Shown here: positions 32,840 through 41,195 of the stretch, one piece after another | Position numbering within the stretch: the stretch's first letter is position 1 | Layout of the letters: each line of letters begins with the position of its first letter | From: an uncultured Oscillospiraceae bacterium | GTDB taxonomy: Bacteria; Bacillota; Clostridia; Oscillospirales; Oscillospiraceae | Direction of reading: 5' to 3' | Assembly (NCBI GenBank): GCA_910589085.1 | Contig: CAJUSG010000005.1 | Location: forward strand, 25,746 to 89,745 | DNA: 64,000 nt | Notes under the pieces: model-generated | The model's database searches: none | What the model saw: only the letters and a program-made list of their open reading frames with translations | What the model was told of the DNA's origin: nothing | Program-made: the position numbers and the translations under genes

Positions 32840-32864
32840 TTTTTGGGTAGGTACTTCCCAAAAA
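32840..32864. promoter_or_regulatory. Inverted repeat between nitroreductase and hxlR
   Basis: TTTTTGGG (32840-32847) and CCCAAAAA (32857-32864) are an 8-bp perfect inverted repeat around TAGGTACTT, in the divergent intergenic region. Probable operator of the adjacent HxlR regulator. Confidence 0.55.
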
Positions 32865-32918
32865 GGTAGTCCTTTTTTAAATGAATATGCCATGATATAC
32901 TTGGTGCGAGGTGAGACT

Positions 32919-33263
32919 ATGAAGCAAATACAGTTTAATTGTCCTGTTGAGGCCACGCTGTCGCTGATCGGCGGAAAATATAAGCCGCTCATTCTCTGGC
33001 ATTTGGTTGAAGGGCCTCTACACTACATGGAACTGCAGCGGCGGATACCAAGCGCAACCCCCAAGATGCTCTCCCAGCAACTTCACGACTTGGAAAAGTG
33101 CGGAATGATTCATAGAGAGGTGATCCCGGAAAAACCGCCAAAAACATTATATTCCCTGACCGCTTTCGGAGAAAGCGTTATCCCGGTTCTGGAGGCCATG
33201 TGTCAATGGGGAACCAGTTACATGGACAGCTTAGAGCTTCCATCAGCAAGAGCATCATCATAA
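32919..33263 (+). CDS. HxlR-family regulator (with nitroreductase gene)
   Basis: A 114-residue HxlR regulator with the canonical start FNCPVEATLSLIGGKYKPLIL: the CPV Cys is the redox-active position in this family. LQRRIPSATPKMLSQQLHDL is the recognition helix region. GAGGTGA precedes ATG 32919. Divergent from the nitroreductase gene; ends at a strong bidirectional terminator. Confidence 0.9.
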   Translation: MKQIQFNCPVEATLSLIGGKYKPLILWHLVEGPLHYMELQRRIPSATPKMLSQQLHDLEKCGMIHREVIPEKPPKTLYSLTAFGESVIPVLEAMCQWGTSYMDSLELPSARASS

Positions 33264-33313
33264 AAATCACTCCTCTCCTGGAGCAGTTTCCTTCCGGGAG
33301 AGGAGTGATTTTT
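33262..33313. terminator. Bidirectional terminator between hxlR and purL
   Basis: AAAAATCACTCCTCTCC pairs over about 16 bp with GGAGAGGAGTGATTTTT, with A and T runs on both sides, serving both converging genes. Confidence 0.9.
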
Positions 33314-33321
33314 CATCAAGT

Positions 33322-36300
33322 TTACTTAAAGTACTCCGCGCCACTTTCAAACAAGGGCATGTGTTTTTCACCGGGGATGTTGACGGCCACAAAAGGACCG
33401 CGGCGCTCCAGGTGCCCCATTTTACCAAATACCCGGCCATCGGGGGAGAAAATTCCCTCAATCGCCTCCAGAGAGCCGTTGGGGTTAACCAAGATATCCA
33501 TGGAGGGCCGGCCCTCCATGTCCACATACTGGGTGCCCACCTGACCATGGGCAATCAGATCAGCAGCGGCCTTCGAAGGGGCCACAAAGCGGCCCTCGCC
33601 GTGGGAAATGGGGATGGTGTACAGATCGCCCACATTGCACTTGAGCATCCAGGGGGACTGAACTGAGGCCACCCGGGTGGTAACATACCGGCTCTGATGG
33701 CGCCCAATCTGGTTGTAGGTCAGAGTGGGGCAGCTATCGTCCATGTCTCGAATCTCACCGTAAGGAACCAGTCCCAGCTTTACCAGAGCCTGGAAGCCGT
33801 TGCAGATGCCCAGCATCAGGCCGTCCCGGTGCTTGAGCAGGTCCATAATGGCGTCGCTGAGGGCGGGATTGCGGAGGAAGGAGCAGATAAACTTGGCGGA
33901 GCCCTCAGGCTCGTCGCCGCCGGAGAAGCCGCCGGGGAGGACCACCATCTGCGCCTCACGAATTGCCTTCTCCAGGGCCTGGGCCGACTGAGACAGAAAG
34001 TCGTTCGTCAGGTTGCGCACCACCACAATCTCCGGGTCGATTCCGGCGCGGATGCAGGCCCGTGCGGTGTCATACTCGCAGTTGGTCCCCGGAAAGGCGG
34101 GAATCACCGCCTTGGGGCGGGCCACCTTATGCTTGCAGACAGCCGGGGAGCGGCCCTCCCAGGAAATGGCCTGAACGGTCTCGCTGCTTCCCGCCCTGGT
34201 GGGGTAGACCTCCTCCAGCACACCCTCGTTGAGGGCCAGAAGCTCGTCGATGGGGGCGGAGTCGTGTACGATGTTGATAACGGGCTCAGCGGTAGTCATT
34301 CCGATTTGGATAGCCCGGGGACTCTCCGGGATTGTTTCCGTGAGTTCCGCCACAATAGCGCCGGGGTTGGGCAGATCCCAGGCCAGCTCTTCGTCACCAG
34401 CCGTAAAACCGATCCGGTTTCCAAAGGACATCTTCATCACGGCCTCAGCCTCACCGTTCTCCGCCACCCATGCGGCTTTCACCTTACCGGCCTGACACAG
34501 GGCATGGAACTCCTCCCAGGCGGCCTTCTGGCCCTCCGCTGTGGCATCGCCAATAAAGAGGTAAACCGGATGTCCCGCCTCCTTAAACTCGGGGGTGATG
34601 ACCTCCCCGGCTTTCATGGGGGCGATGGCGAAGGAGATGAGGGTGGGGGGCACGTCCTTGTCCAGGAAGGAACCGGACATGGAGTCCTTGCCGCCGATGG
34701 CAGCGGCGGCGTAGTCCAGTTGGGCGTCCAGCGCGCCCAGGAGGGCGGCGGCGGGCTTACCCCAGCGGGCAGGCTCGTCCCGGAGTTTTTCAAAGAACTC
34801 CTGGAGGGTGAGGTAGACCTTCCTGTAGTCCGCACCCGCCGCCACCAGCTTGGCAATGGAGTTGGTGACCGCTTGATAGGCCCCCTCATAGGGGTCCACA
34901 GACAGGGAGTCCGGGTCGCAGCCCCAGGCCATGACGCTGGCCTGATCGGTCTCCTGACCGGGCAGGACGGGCAGCAGGGCGGCCATCGTCTGGGCGGGGG
35001 TAGCCTGATACTTGCCTCCGAAGGGCATGAGGACGGAGCCCGCCCCGATGGAGCCGTCGAACCGCTCGGTCAATCCCCGGCGGGAGGCGCATTTCAGGCT
35101 GGAGGCCATTTCCCGCAGGGTTTTGAAGGGCTCCACTCCAAAGGCGGAGCGGTCCTTTTCGCCTACCGATACCCTGGCGTGCTTCACCGCGCCGTTGGTA
35201 TTCAAAAACGCCCGGGACAGGTCGGCGATGGTCTGGCCCTTCCAGTGCATGACCATCCGGGGGCTCTCGGTGACCACGGCCACCCGGTAGGCCTCCAGAT
35301 TCTCCTTCTCGGCGGCGGCAATGAATTTGTCCGCGTCCTCCGGGGCGACCACCACGGCCATCCGCTCCTGGCTCTCGGAGATAGCCAGCTCGGTGCCGTC
35401 CAGACCGTCGTACTTCTTGCGCACCGCGTCCAGATTAATCTCCAGCCCGTCGGCCAGCTCGCCGATGGCGACGGACACGCCGCCTGCACCGAAGTCGTTG
35501 CACCGCTTAATCAGCCGGGTGACATTCCCGTCCCGGAAGAGCCGCTGGATTTTCCGCTCCTCGGGGGCGTTGCCCTTCTGGACCTCGGAGGCCATAGTGG
35601 TGAGGGATTTTTTGTTGTGGCTCTTGGAGGAGCCGGTGGCTCCGCCGATGCCGTCCCGGCCGGTGCGGCCGCCCAGCAGAATCACCACGTCCCCGGGGGC
35701 AGGCCGCTCCCGGCGGACATTTTCAGCCGGAGCCGCACCCACCACCGCGCCGCACTCCAGCCGCTTGGCGATGTAACCCTCGTGATAGACCTCGGCCACG
35801 TGTCCGGTGGCCAGGCCGATCTGGTTGCCGTAGGAGGAGTAGCCCGCCGCCGCCGTCTGGCACAGCTTCCGCTGGGGCAGCTTGCCCTCCAGAGTCTGGT
35901 CAAAGGGGACACGGGGGTCCCCCGCACCGGTGAAGCGCATAGCCTGGTGGACATACACCCGGCCGGACAGGGGGTCCCGGATACAGCCGCCGATGCAGGT
36001 GGCCGCCCCGCCGAAGGGCTCGATCTCAGTGGGGTGGTTGTGGGTCTCATTCTTGAACATGAGCAGCCAGTCCTGCTGCTTTCCGTCCACCTCCGCCGGG
36101 ACGTGGATGGAGCAGGCGTTGATCTCCTCGCTCTCGTCCAGCTCGGGGAGGAGGCCCCGCTTTTTCAGCACCTTGGTTCCGATGGTGGCAATATCCATCA
36201 GGGTCTGGGGGCGCTTTGCCGCCTTCTCCTCGCCGTAGACCTCCACCCGGGCGGCCAGATACCGCTCATAGGCCGCCTTCACGACCGGGTCGTCGATCTG

Positions 36301-37017
36301 AATGTCGTCCAGGTGGGTGGAGAAGGTAGTGTGCCGGCAGTGGTCGGACCAGTAGGTGTCCACCACCCGCACCTCGGTAATGGTGGGGTCCCGCTTCTCC
36401 TCGTCCCGGAAGTAGGCCTGCAAGAATTTCAAATCATCCATGTCCATGGCCAGCCCCAGCTTGTCCAGCAGGGCGGACAGGGCGGCCTCGTCCATGGCGG
36501 TGAAGCCGGCCACCGTCTCCACATGGTCGGGGAGGGCGTGCTCCCGCACCAGGGTCTCGGGCTTGTCCAGGCTGGCCTCCCGGCTCTCCACCGGGTTGAT
36601 GAGGAAGGCCTTGATCTTGTTCAGGTCGGTCTGGGAGATGGCCCCCTCCAGAAAGTACAGCTTGGCATAGGCGATGAGGGGCCGCTCCACCCCGGCCATC
36701 AGCTGGATGCACTGGGCGGCCGAGTCGGCCCGCTGGTCAAACTGCCCAGGCAGGGCCTCTACCGCGAAAAAGGCCCCCGCAATCCGGGGCATGGGCCAGT
36801 CCTCGTCATAGACCATGTCCACCTGGGGCTCGGAGAAGACGATACCCTTGGCCCGCTCATAGACCTCCCGGCTGACCTGTTCCACATCGTAGCGGTTCAG
36901 GATGGTCACAGAATGGAGCCCCTCGATGCCCAGCTGCTCCCGCAGCTGCCGGCACAGGCCCTGGGCCTCCACATCAAAGCCCTCTTTTTTCCTGGAATAG
37001 CAGCGGTATACACTCAT
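33322..37017 (-). CDS. purL: Phosphoribosylformylglycinamidine synthase (single-chain)
   Basis: A 1231-residue FGAM synthase, fourth step of purine synthesis, turning FGAR plus glutamine and ATP into FGAM. It has the N-terminal PurS-like part, two AIRS-like halves (FKNETHNHPTEIEPFGGAAT is the phosphate/ATP region), and a C-terminal glutamine amidotransferase with nucleophile Cys in MLGICNGFQ and the His/Glu pair near SHGEGRF. ATG 37017 follows GGAGGAAAG. This is the large one-gene type common in Clostridia and proteobacteria rather than the purSQL split. It is the last gene after pgeF and a solute-binding protein. Confidence 0.95.
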   Translation of the reverse strand: MSVYRCYSRKKEGFDVEAQGLCRQLREQLGIEGLHSVTILNRYDVEQVSREVYERAKGIVFSEPQVDMVYDEDWPMPRIAGAFFAVEALPGQFDQRADSAAQCIQLMAGVERPLIAYAKLYFLEGAISQTDLNKIKAFLINPVESREASLDKPETLVREHALPDHVETVAGFTAMDEAALSALLDKLGLAMDMDDLKFLQAYFRDEEKRDPTITEVRVVDTYWSDHCRHTTFSTHLDDIQIDDPVVKAAYERYLAARVEVYGEEKAAKRPQTLMDIATIGTKVLKKRGLLPELDESEEINACSIHVPAEVDGKQQDWLLMFKNETHNHPTEIEPFGGAATCIGGCIRDPLSGRVYVHQAMRFTGAGDPRVPFDQTLEGKLPQRKLCQTAAAGYSSYGNQIGLATGHVAEVYHEGYIAKRLECGAVVGAAPAENVRRERPAPGDVVILLGGRTGRDGIGGATGSSKSHNKKSLTTMASEVQKGNAPEERKIQRLFRDGNVTRLIKRCNDFGAGGVSVAIGELADGLEINLDAVRKKYDGLDGTELAISESQERMAVVVAPEDADKFIAAAEKENLEAYRVAVVTESPRMVMHWKGQTIADLSRAFLNTNGAVKHARVSVGEKDRSAFGVEPFKTLREMASSLKCASRRGLTERFDGSIGAGSVLMPFGGKYQATPAQTMAALLPVLPGQETDQASVMAWGCDPDSLSVDPYEGAYQAVTNSIAKLVAAGADYRKVYLTLQEFFEKLRDEPARWGKPAAALLGALDAQLDYAAAAIGGKDSMSGSFLDKDVPPTLISFAIAPMKAGEVITPEFKEAGHPVYLFIGDATAEGQKAAWEEFHALCQAGKVKAAWVAENGEAEAVMKMSFGNRIGFTAGDEELAWDLPNPGAIVAELTETIPESPRAIQIGMTTAEPVINIVHDSAPIDELLALNEGVLEEVYPTRAGSSETVQAISWEGRSPAVCKHKVARPKAVIPAFPGTNCEYDTARACIRAGIDPEIVVVRNLTNDFLSQSAQALEKAIREAQMVVLPGGFSGGDEPEGSAKFICSFLRNPALSDAIMDLLKHRDGLMLGICNGFQALVKLGLVPYGEIRDMDDSCPTLTYNQIGRHQSRYVTTRVASVQSPWMLKCNVGDLYTIPISHGEGRFVAPSKAAADLIAHGQVGTQYVDMEGRPSMDILVNPNGSLEAIEGIFSPDGRVFGKMGHLERRGPFVAVNIPGEKHMPLFESGAEYFK

Positions 37018-37037
37018 AGTTCGCTTTCCTCCGTTTT

Positions 37038-38561
37038 CTATTTGATACTCCAATTTCCCAGCTGATAAAATACATTTCCCCGCACCGGCGACAGCCCGGA
37101 CAGCCTCCCCCACTGGGTGAGAACCGAGCCGTTTTTAAAGGCGATGGGAACAATGGGGGTCTCCTCCTCCAGAAGGGCAAACAGGGCCGCTGCGGCGGCG
37201 AGCTCGTCCGATTCCTCCGCCCCATTCAGGGCATAGAGCAGTCCGTCAGCGGTCCCCGCCCACCACCGTCCGTAATTCAGCCCTCCGGCAGAGGACAGCA
37301 GAGACGTCAGGTCAAAATCAGCGGTCAATACCGTCTCCCCCAGATACAGGTCGAAGCTGCCCTGGGTCAGGGCGGCAGTATAATCCTCAAAGGGCAGCCG
37401 TTCCAGCTTGACAGTCAGCCCGGCGGTCTCCAGCTGGTAGGCGATCAGCTGCGCGGCAGAGGACTTGGCTGTATTTTCGCTGTTCACCACCAGGGTCAGC
37501 TCACTGTCCAGCAGCCGCAGCTCCTCCAGCCGGGCCGCCAGCTCCTCCGGGTTATAGGACGGGGCGGCAGCGGCCGCGCTCTGGCTGTACAGCGGGCTGT
37601 CCGGATGGACCGGGAGGGCGGTGGGTCGAGCGTGGTTGGCATAGATTGTAGAGGCAATCGTGTTCCGGTCCACTGCCAGCGCCAGGCACCGGCGCACTTC
37701 CGCAGAACAGCAGGGGCCGGTCTGGGTATTGAACGCCAGATAAAGAAAATCGGTGGTGGGGTAGTCCCAGGTCTGGTAGTTGCCCCCGTATCCCATGGCG
37801 TTGGTCGCCATCAGGTCCACATCCACCAGCGACACATCCCCCGCGTCGAAGGCGTAGATCAGCTCGTCGCTCTTGTGTACGATGTGCAGGGGGATGGTTG
37901 GGGCGGGCAGGGATGTCTCCTTCTGCCACCAGTTGGGCCGGGCTGTGAGGGTCAGGCTGTTGTCATTCCCCGACAGCATATAGGGCCCAGTGCCCGCCGG
38001 CCGTTCGCCGTCCCCCAGGGCGATGGGAATATCCAGCAGCAGGGGCAGGGAACCGTTAGGCCGGTACAGGGTGATTGTAACCTGGCCGGGCGCCTCCTCT
38101 GAGGCGCTGACCCCGGCCACACCCGCCAGCCGCTCCCGATACCGCCCCTGGGCCGAGCGGGCCAGCTCCAGGGCATCCGCCACAGCCTGTCCGGTGAGGG
38201 GGGTACCGTCAGAAAAGGTAACCCCGGCGCGGAGGGTAAAGGTCCACACCAGCTTGTCCTCACTGACCGTATAGCTTTGACACAGGACCGGCTGGGCCTG
38301 AAAGCTCTTGTCTACCGTAAAGAGACTCTCGTACAGCAGCGGAGCAAGGGTCAGGTTGGCCCGGTTGACGGCCAAGGCCGGGTGAAGGCTGAACTCCGGA
38401 TAGACCGCCAGGGTGAACGGGGCGGTCCGGGGGCGCTGCTCCTCCTCCTGGCTGACATCCCCTGAGGAAGAGCTGGCTCCGGCAGAGCCCTCCTCCCCGG
38501 CGCAGGCAGTCAGGACGAAGCACAGCGCAAGGAGCAGCGCGGTCAAACGATATCGTTTCAT
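37038..38561 (-). CDS. Oligopeptide-type ABC solute-binding lipoprotein, orphan
   Basis: A 507-residue SBP_bac_5 lipoprotein. Its signal peptide ends in LTAC (lipobox Cys near residue 20), followed by a Ser/Gly/Glu linker and the binding domain (LYESLFTVDKSFQAQPVLCQ, then FTLRAGVTFSDGTPLTGQ). No permease or ATPase gene is adjacent, so it may use a transporter elsewhere. It is 39 nt downstream of pgeF and 20 nt upstream of purL, implying one transcript; nothing in it indicates a purine ligand. Confidence 0.88.
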   Translation of the reverse strand: MKRYRLTALLLALCFVLTACAGEEGSAGASSSSGDVSQEEEQRPRTAPFTLAVYPEFSLHPALAVNRANLTLAPLLYESLFTVDKSFQAQPVLCQSYTVSEDKLVWTFTLRAGVTFSDGTPLTGQAVADALELARSAQGRYRERLAGVAGVSASEEAPGQVTITLYRPNGSLPLLLDIPIALGDGERPAGTGPYMLSGNDNSLTLTARPNWWQKETSLPAPTIPLHIVHKSDELIYAFDAGDVSLVDVDLMATNAMGYGGNYQTWDYPTTDFLYLAFNTQTGPCCSAEVRRCLALAVDRNTIASTIYANHARPTALPVHPDSPLYSQSAAAAAPSYNPEELAARLEELRLLDSELTLVVNSENTAKSSAAQLIAYQLETAGLTVKLERLPFEDYTAALTQGSFDLYLGETVLTADFDLTSLLSSAGGLNYGRWWAGTADGLLYALNGAEESDELAAAAALFALLEEETPIVPIAFKNGSVLTQWGRLSGLSPVRGNVFYQLGNWSIK

Positions 38562-38599
38562 GGCAATTCCTTTGCAGATCAGGTGTAGGGCCTGAGCGG

Positions 38600-39412
38600 T
38601 CAGACCAGCTGAATCATGGCCGCCATGCTCCCCCGCTGGCCCCCTTGGACCCGGTGGGACCAGAAGGTATCCAACTGGCAGGCGGTGCAGGCAGGACAGA
38701 CGGCAATATGCTCCGGGGACAAGCCGGCCCGACGCAGCAGGCAGGCGTTGGCCCCCTTCAGGTCCACCGAAAACTTCCCGGGTGCGGCGAGAGGCCGGAT
38801 CAACTCCTCCGCCTCCTCACCCAAGCCGGGCCGCAGACCCTCGGGAACATCGCTGTGGGTCTCGAAGCAGCAGGGGCCGATCCCCGGCCCGATGGCGGCC
38901 AGTATGTCTTCCGCCCGGCATCCGTAGTCTTGGACCATGGCCTCTGCTGCCCGGGCGGCAATGCCGGCGGCAGTCCCCCGCCAGCCCGCATGGGCGGCGG
39001 CAATGCAGCGCCTCAGCGGGTCGTAGAGGAGGATGGGGATACAGTCCCCCGAAAATATGGTCAGGCAGACCCCCGGCTCGACAGTAATCAGGCCGTCGGC
39101 CTCATAGGTTCCCGGCTGAGCGGGGTCGGATAGAATGTCGGCCCTCGTCACCGGCCGGATGCGGCTGCTGTGGATCTGATGGTTTTTGACAAGAGAATTT
39201 ACATCTGTACCTACGGCGGCACAGAACCGGGTAAAATTTTCCCGGACATTGGCCGGGCTGTCTCCCCGGCTGGCCCCCAGATTCAGGCTCTCCCAGGGGG
39301 TAGGAGACACACCGCCCAGCCTGGTAGAAAAGCCGTGGGCCGCCCCTGACCACGCCGGGTCCGGGCAGGCGTAAAAAGAGACGCCATGGCGCTCCTGTCT
39401 GATAATTTCCAT
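38600..39412 (-). CDS. pgeF: Multi-copper-like purine nucleoside phosphorylase (YfiH/LACC1 family)
   Basis: A 270-residue protein of the PgeF/YfiH/LACC1 family, whose members act on adenosine, inosine and related nucleosides and are linked to peptidoglycan editing in E. coli. The metal-site residues lie in NHQIHSS, FSGDCIPILL and AAAHAGWRGT. GGGAGG precedes ATG 39412. The position before a peptide-type binding protein and purL fits either purine salvage or wall-fragment handling. Confidence 0.9.
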   Translation of the reverse strand: MEIIRQERHGVSFYACPDPAWSGAAHGFSTRLGGVSPTPWESLNLGASRGDSPANVRENFTRFCAAVGTDVNSLVKNHQIHSSRIRPVTRADILSDPAQPGTYEADGLITVEPGVCLTIFSGDCIPILLYDPLRRCIAAAHAGWRGTAAGIAARAAEAMVQDYGCRAEDILAAIGPGIGPCCFETHSDVPEGLRPGLGEEAEELIRPLAAPGKFSVDLKGANACLLRRAGLSPEHIAVCPACTACQLDTFWSHRVQGGQRGSMAAMIQLV

Positions 39413-39477
39413 GACGTCCCTCCCATGTCACATGATCTGAATGCTTCCCGCCGGGGACAGGAAACCAGTTTTATCCT

Positions 39478-39506
39478 ATTCTAGCCTAAATCCGGTAAAA
39501 TGACAA
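39478..39506 (-). promoter_or_regulatory. Promoter of the pgeF-SBP-purL operon
   Basis: On the minus strand TTGTCA (39506-39501) and TAGAAT (39483-39478) are 17 bp apart, about 65 bp before the pgeF start. Confidence 0.7.
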
Positions 39507-39587
39507 CCCACAACAAAGGAGAATTGAACTTTATTTTTCTCCAAATGGCGTGGCATATTGCTGGTAGGCCTCTATCGTGAGGCGCTC

Positions 39588-39800
39588 TTACAGCTGCTCC
39601 AGCTCTCTGAGCGTCTCCTGAATGGTTTTCTGAGGGATATACACCGCCGCCATCTCCTGGAGCTGGGCCAGGGAGAGGGAACGGGCCGCACCCACCATGG
39701 GGTGCCTCATAAATTTACCGAAGCGGCGCTGGAAGACCGCCTTTGATTTGGGATTGTCCAGCAGCTCCCCCACGGTAATCTGTCTGTTGCGTAAGTCCAT
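39588..39800 (-). CDS. Small hypothetical protein
   Basis: A 70-residue helical protein (MDLRNRQITVGELLDNPKSK...) with no family I can name. GGGAGGTGA precedes the ATG. The segment FGKFMRHPMVGAARSLSL-like and the end KTIQETLRELEQL look like a compact helical domain of the kind found in small regulatory or sporulation proteins. It is separated by 175 bp from pgeF and divergent from the gene at 39949. Confidence 0.6.
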   Translation of the reverse strand: MDLRNRQITVGELLDNPKSKAVFQRRFGKFMRHPMVGAARSLSLAQLQEMAAVYIPQKTIQETLRELEQL

Positions 39801-39886
39801 GTAACTTCACCTCCCAATCAGTCTATGCGTCAGGCAGTCCGGCCTTGACTGTTTGCGGAGCCCGGCATCTGTCCTTCCCTGCCGCC

Positions 39887-39915
39887 TTGACTTTCTCTCC
39901 GCGAGGGGCTATACT
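39887..39915 (+). promoter_or_regulatory. Promoter of the membrane protein gene at 39949
   Basis: TTGACT 39887-39892 and TATACT 39910-39915, 17 bp apart. Confidence 0.75.
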
Positions 39916-39948
39916 TGTTAAAATACTGTAAAGATCGGAGGCGCTGTT

Positions 39949-40839
39949 ATGCCGAAAAAACGAAGAGGGGTCCGGGCTGTACTCAGCACCGCCCACAATG
40001 CTCTGCGGCGCAAGCAGACGGTGGCGGTGGTCTATTTTACGCTGCGTTTTCTGGTTATCGCCGTCATGGTGGCTCAATTCTTCAACGGTGATTTTGAGAG
40101 CGTATTTCTGTGCGGCCTGACCCTGGTTCTCTTCCTGCTTCCCACCGTCTTTGAGCGGGCCCTGATGATTGATCTTCCCAACACGCTGGAGATTATCATA
40201 ATGCTGTTTATCTTCGCGGCAGAAATTTTGGGGGAGATCAGCGCCTTTTATACCACCTTCAAGCACTGGGACACCATCCTCCACACCTTAAACGGTTTTC
40301 TCTGTGCCGCCATCGGCTTCGCCCTGGTGGACATGCTCAACCGGACGGAGAAATTTTCCCTTTCCCTCTCCCCCGTCTTCATGTCTATTGTGGCCTTCTG
40401 CTTCTCTATGACCATCGGCGTGCTCTGGGAGTTCTTTGAGTGCTCTATGGACCAGCTGCTCTTTTTGGATATGCAGAAGGACACCGTAGTCACCACCATC
40501 TCCTCCGTCATGCTGGACCCCACCGGCGGCAACAAGCGGGTGCTGATCGACAACATTGTAGACACCATTGTGGTCACCGCCGACGGACGGCAGATATCCC
40601 TGGGCCTGGGCGGATATCTGGACGTCGGTATTTTGGACACCATGAAGGACCTGTTTGTCAACTTTATCGGGGCGGTGGTATTCTCCATAATCGGCTATTT
40701 CTATGTGAAAAGCCGGGGACACGGCAAATTTGCCAGCCGGTTTATCCCCCAGGTTGTGGACATTCAGCCAGAAGTCCTCGATCCCCGAACGCCTGAATTT
40801 TTTAAAAAGGAGAAAAAATCCGGCAAGCGGGAGGAATAG
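39949..40839 (+). CDS. Predicted multi-span membrane protein (DUF2238/YjdF-like)
   Basis: A 296-residue protein with about six hydrophobic helices. HWDTILHTLNGFLCAAIGFAL and TIGVLWEFFECSMDQL carry conserved-looking polar residues (His, Asp, Glu) inside helices, which recalls the YjdF/DUF2238 family; the function of that family is not established. The N- and C-termini are strongly basic (KKRRG, KKEKKSGKREE). GGAGG precedes ATG 39949. Followed closely by the DUF1540 mini-gene. Confidence 0.72.
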   Translation: MPKKRRGVRAVLSTAHNALRRKQTVAVVYFTLRFLVIAVMVAQFFNGDFESVFLCGLTLVLFLLPTVFERALMIDLPNTLEIIIMLFIFAAEILGEISAFYTTFKHWDTILHTLNGFLCAAIGFALVDMLNRTEKFSLSLSPVFMSIVAFCFSMTIGVLWEFFECSMDQLLFLDMQKDTVVTTISSVMLDPTGGNKRVLIDNIVDTIVVTADGRQISLGLGGYLDVGILDTMKDLFVNFIGAVVFSIIGYFYVKSRGHGKFASRFIPQVVDIQPEVLDPRTPEFFKKEKKSGKREE

Positions 40840-40893
40840 AGCAAGGCGGTCAGCTTCATACTAAGACCATCCTAACAAGGAGGGTTTACAATT

Positions 40894-41070
40894 ATGAACA
40901 ACAATAAGACCTGCAACACCAGCATCAAGTGCTCTGTGGACACCTGTGCCTATCACTCCGGCACCCAGAACTGCTGCTCTCTGGAGTCCATCAAGGTGGG
41001 CTGCTGCGACTGCTCCCCTACCAAGTGTGAGGGTACTGAGTGCGCCTCCTTCAAGCTGGGCACCCGCTGA
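40894..41070 (+). CDS. DUF1540 cysteine-rich small protein
   Basis: A 58-residue protein with ten cysteines. The spacing CSVDTCAYH..., NCCSLESIKVG, CCDCSPTKC is that of the DUF1540 domain common in spore-forming Firmicutes. The AAGGAGGG site is 9-10 nt upstream of ATG 40894. The Cys pattern suggests metal binding or a disulfide-rich knot; function unknown. Two hairpins follow. Confidence 0.85.
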   Translation: MNNNKTCNTSIKCSVDTCAYHSGTQNCCSLESIKVGCCDCSPTKCEGTECASFKLGTR

Positions 41071-41090
41071 GCAAACGTGAACAAGAGGGC

Positions 41091-41175
41091 CCGGTCCGCA
41101 GTCCCCTATGGGGCTGCGGACCGGCTCCTTGTAAAAAAAGCCAAGTCCATCTCACGGGATGAGCTTGGCTTTTTT
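41091..41175. terminator. Tandem terminator hairpins between DUF1540 and ldh genes
   Basis: CCGGTCCGCAG/CTGCGGACCGG (41091-41124) followed by a second stem AAAAAAAGCCAAG/CTTGGCTTTTTT (41133-41175). The second has A and T runs on both sides and should work in both directions. Confidence 0.8.
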
Positions 41176-41195
41176 GTCCATTCAGTTTCAGCACC

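Noticed and set aside
33697..37065. 1122-codon plus-strand open frame under purL
   Set aside because: Shadow of purL: repetitive Gly/His/Val-rich translation and no ribosome-binding site or motifs.
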